Positions 59,491-64,000 of a stretch of DNA of 64,000 nucleotides are shown here, in pieces. Position 1 is the first letter of the stretch, and the number at the start of each line of letters is the position of its first letter. Under the pieces are notes generated by a model. The model did not search any database, had not been told where the DNA came from, and worked only from the letters and a program-made list of their open reading frames with translations. Both the position numbers and the translations under genes were made by a program. The DNA is from Adiantum capillus-veneris (taxonomy: Eukaryota; Streptophyta; Polypodiopsida; Polypodiales; Pteridaceae). The DNA lies in assembly GCA_014529385.2 (NCBI GenBank), contig CM043963.1, forward strand, positions 72,881,412 through 72,945,411, read 5' to 3'.

Positions 59491-60399
59491 GCAGTGGCCA
59501 TCAAACTTCCACTTCAGCAAGGCAAGGAGGACTTGGAAGATATTATGCACATTCTGGAGCAAGGAGAGGCTCCTAAACACTTGAATGCAGGGGAAAGGAG
59601 ATGGTTAGCTAGAAAGGCTACCAGGTATCGCATAGTAAATGGTGACTTGTATTGTCTTGGTAAGGATGGTGTGCTTAGGAGAGTGCCTTTGAAGAGTGAA
59701 ATTGAAGAGATTTTAAAAGCTTGTCACGATGATATGTGCGGAGAACACTTTGCACACGACGTCACTAGTAGAAAAGTTCTACAAGCTGGGTTTACTTGGC
59801 CAAGTCTTCATCGTGATGTCAAATACTGGTGTCAAACATGTGATGAATGTCAGAAAGTAGGACCACGACGGCTCATAGCTGAACCTCAGAACCCAATAAA
59901 GGTATATGGGCCCTTTGAGAAGTGGGGAATTGATGCCATAGGGCCTCTACCACGCACTCAGTCAGGTAAAGAGTACATCATCATAGGAGTAGACTACATG
60001 ACTAGATGGGTTGAGGCTATGCCGACCAATAGAATTATTGCTAAGGATGTGAGTCAGTTCATCTTTGACCACATCTGTTGCCGGTTTGGCACCCCTCTTG
60101 AAATACTATCTGATAGAGGACCAGGGTTTAGAGCAGACTTGGTAGGAGAACTCATGAAGAAGCTAAATATTCAGCATCAACACTCTACTCCTTACTACCC
60201 TCAGTGCAATGGTTTGGTGGAAAAGGTAAATGGAATCATTTGCAAAATTCTCACCAAACAGGTACATGCCAGGCGCCAAGATTGGGACAAACACCTGAAT
60301 GGAGCTCTATGGGCCTATAGAACCTCCTTCAAAACCACATTAGGGTACACACCTTTCATTTGGTTTATGGAAAGGAGACGCTTTTGCCCATTGAAGTGA
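59491..60399 (+). CDS. Gypsy F integrase
   Basis: The zinc-binding N-domain (CHDDMCGEHFAHDVTSRK...WCQTCDECQKVG) and the core with WGIDAIGPLPRT, ILSDRGPGFRADL and NGLVEKVNGII, giving D, D, E. It then reads WAYRTSFKTTLGYTPFIW, where a frameshift near 60,365 ends the frame (MERRRFCPLK) instead of continuing in VYGKETLLPIEV. Confidence 0.88.
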   Translation, partial: AVAIKLPLQQGKEDLEDIMHILEQGEAPKHLNAGERRWLARKATRYRIVNGDLYCLGKDGVLRRVPLKSEIEEILKACHDDMCGEHFAHDVTSRKVLQAGFTWPSLHRDVKYWCQTCDECQKVGPRRLIAEPQNPIKVYGPFEKWGIDAIGPLPRTQSGKEYIIIGVDYMTRWVEAMPTNRIIAKDVSQFIFDHICCRFGTPLEILSDRGPGFRADLVGELMKKLNIQHQHSTPYYPQCNGLVEKVNGIICKILTKQVHARRQDWDKHLNGALWAYRTSFKTTLGYTPFIWFMERRRFCPLK

Positions 60400-60753
60400 A
60401 GTTAACAAGTCTTCGAATATTGGGTAGCCAGGTAGGCTCTCAAAAGGAGAAAGTACATCAAAGGATCATGGATTTAGAGAGGCTGCAACTGGATCGTGAA
60501 GAAGCCATCAACCACTATTCTCAAGAAGCAGAGAAGCGCAGAGAAAAGTTCAAAAAAGCTAGCATCCAAAGACATCAAAAAGGGATCTCTGGTGCTTCGA
60601 TATGACAATCGTTCGACACTCGTAAGGATGGAAAGTTTCTTTTCCGATGGGAAGGCCCGTTCTTGGTCACCAAAAAGTTCAAAAATGGCTCTTACAGACT
60701 TCAAGACATTGATGGTAAAGTGCACAAGACCAGGACAAATGGATGGCATCTAA
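60360..60753 (+). pseudogene. Gypsy F integrase C-terminal region
   Basis: Continuation in other frames: VYGKETLLPIEVKLTSLRIL and ERLQLDREEAINHYSQEAEK, then a frame change near 60,590. No chromodomain is seen. Confidence 0.7.
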
Positions 60754-60788
60754 AGCCTTATCACATCAGGATAAGGTCAGCTCAAGAT

Positions 60789-60809
60789 CAAAGAAAGTAG
60801 GGTAGAGGC
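60789..60809 (+). other. Possible polypurine tract of gypsy F
   Basis: AAAGAAAGTAGGGTAGAGG lies 33 bp before the 3' LTR rather than touching it, so either the LTR start is set too far right or another primer is used. Confidence 0.35.
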
Positions 60810-60841
60810 ATAAATACCCCTAGCCAGGTTTTGCGGCGCTA

Positions 60842-62137
60842 TGATCCGAGCCTATCACAAATTTTTGTTTATCATATTTTGTTGGTTTTCCTTGTTTCTA
60901 GGGTTTTAACAATAAAAGAAAGAGTGAGAACAACCTCTTGGAAGAAAAAAATTAAAAAAAAATGATTTGATAGGAATTTTTCTTGACTAGTTCACCGGAG
61001 GTGAAAGGTAGAGGGAGAACCCTAGTGGTAAAGGGAAGGAAAAATATGTAAATGTGAAAAGAAAAGATATGATGTGGTTGTGGAGCCATGCACCCATGAT
61101 TCAAGGGTCATGAGTGGCTCATATCATCATGGCTTTGGAGCCATATGATGATTCAAACAAATGGGACCCAAGTGGAAGACTTGGTAAAGGAAGGAACCAG
61201 ACACATGATTTTGCTGAATTTTTTAAAAATACTTTCACTCCGATCCAAAAAAAGTTGTCTTCATCAAAGTTGTAGCTGATGAGCTGGAGATTTTGGGCAT
61301 ATTTTTTTTATAATTTTTGCATCTACGGTCTAGGAGATATGGCCAAAATGGCGGACGCCAGTTTTTTCAACTGTGGTGGAGACCACCCCCTCTACCTTTA
61401 CACACACACACCCTTCCTTTTCCACATTGAGACCTTCTCTAAAAATCAGCCATTAGTATTCTCACCCTCCTCTCCTTCCTCCTCTCTCTCAAGCTCAAAA
61501 ACCCATCAAAATTCCTCTTCTAATCACCTCTCAAGTCATGCTTAATCTTGTTGTAATTCATAAGTTCTCATTCAACCCCTTTCTATTATTACTAGATATG
61601 TATTGATTTTATGTAGATTCTTTACATTTTAAAATAAGGAAGCTCTTGGACTCAAGCTATGGAGGAAGGAGTGAAGACAACACAAGTGATGATGGAGCTA
61701 ATTGGTCAACAAATCACTTGGAAGGAGCTTCTTCATTGGTTGAATGTGCCTAATCAAGCTTCATTTGTACAAATTACACTTGGATCTTAACCTCACTCCT
61801 AATCACTCTCTTTCCTATATAAAGAGGCCTTCCCCTTTGTAATTTCAAGCCTCCCTCAGCCCCATTGAGTCTTTGTATCACTCACCATGAGCCCATAAGC
61901 TCATTCATTCACTCTATTCTTGCACATTCTAGAGTGCAAATTGTTTCATGCTAGTAATCTCTCCTTCTCTTACTTATGTTAATTAAGAGAAATCTTGTAT
62001 ATATGTGTGAGAGTGCTTGATGTGATCTTGGCTAATCCTTGAGTGGTTGTTTGGTAATCTACATGCTATTTGTGTTGGGAGTGTTTGAAGTCATCCATTC
62101 CTTGCACACACACTAAGGTTAATGCTTCATTCATAGT

Positions 62138-62201
<64 letters not shown>

Positions 62202-62314
62202 TGTAGCGGTCCTAGCCCACGCTTCCAAGACTAGGTGGTGCCCTTATCTCATTTCCCTTGTGGCGCAATGGAGTTTGTTTTGGTGTAGAGGCCGCCATTC
62301 CAAATTTCCTTCGT

Positions 62315-62316
<2 letters not shown>
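60842..62316 (+). repeat. 3' LTR of gypsy F
   Basis: TGATCCGAGCC to TTCGTCA, 1,475 bp, collinear with the 5' LTR with only scattered substitutions and small indels and a slightly different CT run. The 86- to 88-codon ORF repeated in both LTRs (53,621 and 61,279) is a by-product of LTR identity. Confidence 0.9.
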
Positions 62317-62374
<58 letters not shown>

Positions 62375-62383
62375 GTATGTATG

Positions 62384-62451
<68 letters not shown>
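62317..62451. repeat. (AT)n(ATGT)n(AG)n microsatellite
   Basis: About 110 bp AT with GTAT interruptions, then about 27 bp AG. It is the target region of gypsy F. Confidence 0.95.
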
Positions 62452-62452
<1 letters not shown>

Positions 62453-63060
62453 CCTATAGTGCGTTCTCTAGGAAAAATTCCATATGCATGGAGATCCTAC
62501 TCTTATGTGTGGCAACCCTTGGAGTTAGTGTGTGTGCATGGCTTCCTTCTCAAGTGCTGACTCTCAAGTTTTGCCATTGATAGTGACCTCTCATTGTTCT
62601 TTTATAGGTGCAGACTGCATTAGTTTAGGATAATCTAATTAGGTTACGGCCCTAAGCAAGAGAGACAAAGCAAGGAGCCGGTCCCAGATGGTTGATCCTT
62701 ACTTTGTTTTAGGAGAACTTTAAAATGACATCTCCTAGGTGGGCCTTTGTGACCATCACCTAGAGAGAGGTGGCAATATACAAATGTTTTTTTTATACAC
62801 GGTTTTGGCTTGAAATTGGAAAAATAGATTACCCTATGAGTGTTTACTGCGGAGATGCGTCGTGGACAAAATGCCAATGAATGGCAGGCTTTGCTGGTGC
62901 GTCGATGTAGCGCATTCGTCACTTTCGAGTCAAGTCGAGGCATGCCTTTAGCATCATTTCTTGATCTGTGGTCATCATCGTGTTTTGAAGATTCATCATC
63001 CGTCTTTGTTATTTTTTTCCTTGTTTCTTGTGCATACCGTGTGTGTGCGTTGTTGGTGTG
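62452..63060. other. Unassigned sequence
   Basis: No recognisable gene. ORFs of up to 147 codons on the two strands overlap each other and match no family. Confidence 0.4.
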
Positions 63061-63158
63061 TACACACACACTCCCACACAGCCCCATCTACCTCTTGCTC
63101 ACTCTTTTTCTCTCTCTCTCTCGTCCTGTAAAATTCAGCCCATTCTCTCTCTTGTAAT

Positions 63159-63192
<34 letters not shown>

Positions 63193-63399
63193 ATGAACAC
63201 AGATGTACACTACATGCATGAGCCCACATACACAGTTACATATGTATGTGTATGTAAGTGTGTGTGTGTGTGTGTGTGTGTGTAAGTGTTTGTGTATGGT
63301 AAGAGAGAGTGAGAGCTGAATTTTACACGGAGAGTGAGAGAGAGAGACTAATGAGGTCAAGAGTGTGAGTGTGAGTGTGTGTGTGTGTAGGTAAGTGTG

Positions 63400-63462
<63 letters not shown>

Positions 63463-63557
63463 AGAGAGAGAGAGCGGGCGAGGGAGGTGGGTCGATGTGT
63501 GTATGGGGTTGTGTGTGCATGGGCTGCCAACAGAGGGGGAGAGAGAGAGAGAGCGAG

Positions 63558-63649
<92 letters not shown>

Positions 63650-63692
63650 AGATACAGAGGGAGTGTGAGTGGGTGTGTGTTTGTTTGCATGG

Positions 63693-63731
<39 letters not shown>

Positions 63732-63760
63732 CTGTTGCATTTGCAATGGATGAGAGGGAG
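63061..63760. repeat. Cluster of AC, GT and AG/CT microsatellites
   Basis: CA at 63,160-63,190, GT at 63,258-63,282, AG at 63,403-63,474 and 63,540-63,646, and AG at 63,696-63,728, separated by short unique pieces. The Ser-Leu and Arg-Glu ORFs here are artefacts. TGAATTTTACA/TGTAAAATTCA at 63,318-63,328 and 63,127-63,137 and neighbouring AGAGTGAGAG motifs form an inverted pair. Confidence 0.9.
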
Positions 63761-64000
63761 AGAGAGGGCGACCTTATCTTCGCTAGAGTGGCGCCATGGC
63801 CGATGACGAGAAAGAGAGAGAGAGCCTTGGCTGCGTGCAGACGAATGAGAGGGAGAGGGAGGGATGACGATAATGGAGGAGAGAGAGGGGGGGAATAATG
63901 GAGGAGAGGGAGAGGGTGATGCCAAGGGCGGCCCATTATTGACGAACGAGAGGTAGAGAGGTGGTGGAGACGGCAGTAGCTAGAAAAACGTTTTATTTTA
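63761..64000. other. Purine-rich end of the window
   Basis: GA-rich sequence with no recognised gene. Confidence 0.4.

Larger units (their letters stand above)
53191..62316 (+). mobile_element. Ty3/gypsy element F (Tat/Ogre-like), recent
   Basis: Direct LTRs of 1,474 and 1,475 bp, very similar, flank gag, PR, RT, RNase H, a second RNase H and integrase in plus orientation. Flanks on both sides are AT repeats, so a TATAT-type target duplication is likely but not provable. The extra RNase H and pre-gag ORFs are features of the Tat/Ogre group. Despite the young LTRs, gag-pol has several frameshifts, so it is probably moved by proteins from relatives. Confidence 0.88.

Noticed and set aside
63088-63936. 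Long Ser/Leu-rich and Arg/Glu-rich ORFs at the right end, and similar ones at 22,257-22,956, 39,420-39,983 and 52,839-53,207
   Set aside because: They are translations of CT/AG and GT/AC microsatellites, open in several frames at once, with no unique conserved part.

Overview
The window is nuclear DNA of a land plant: a plantacyanin-type phytocyanin gene with a spliced intron, Ty1/copia and Ty3/gypsy retrotransposons of plant type, a hAT transposon, and very many long CT/AG, GT/AC and AT microsatellites. The style of the copia and gypsy elements and the density of AG/CT repeats make me think of a fern or other large-genome non-seed plant, but that is a guess. I see one convincing host gene (phytocyanin), no rRNA, no tRNA and no CRISPR. 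Most of the window is nested transposons.

Left part (1-31 kb). A decayed copia element A (1 to about 2.6 kb, minus strand) is followed by a dead second copy of the phytocyanin last exon, a gypsy RT scrap, an LTR remnant and unassigned AT-rich sequence. From about 7.4 to 22.15 kb lies a large minus-strand gypsy element (gypsy 1) with gag, protease, RT, RNase H and integrase, all broken by stops and frameshifts, plus an extra ORF downstream of integrase with a second retropepsin-like domain. Gypsy 1 sits in the gag of copia element B (minus). The same gag is interrupted again by a plus-strand, apparently non-coding LTR element (22,333-29,111). Removing that insertion and one target-site copy restores the gag frame. 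The leader and 5' LTR of copia B end at 31,026.

Centre (31,197-39,356): the most interesting feature. An 8.16-kb DNA transposon with hAT-like terminal inverted repeats (CAGGGATTT...) lies inside a GT microsatellite. It carries three genes: a protein-kinase-like gene and a RING-H2 gene on the plus strand, and a BED-type hAT transposase on the minus strand. Both cargo ORFs are open from end to end, while the transposase has one frameshift and one stop. The two ends mirror each other: TIR, GC-rich CCGCCGG clusters, an inward TATA box, a predicted leader intron filled with tandem repeats (about 175 bp x 6 on the left, about 151 bp x 4 on the right), then the coding region.

Right part (39.4-64 kb). 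A microsatellite-rich stretch leads to the two-exon phytocyanin gene (40,760-41,689), whose intron holds a long hairpin. Next come a duplicated segment shared with 2.8-3.8 kb, a 462-bp tandem duplication, a minus-strand copia element C (44,257 to about 49,015) next to a decayed minus-strand gypsy E, and an ORF with clear histone-H3 similarity whose loop 1 has CenH3-like length, cut off by an LTR fragment. A young plus-strand gypsy F (53,191-62,316) follows, with 1.47-kb near-identical LTRs, small pre-gag ORFs and a second RNase H (Tat/Ogre-like), inserted in an AT repeat. The last 1.7 kb is mostly AG/CT and AC/GT repeats.
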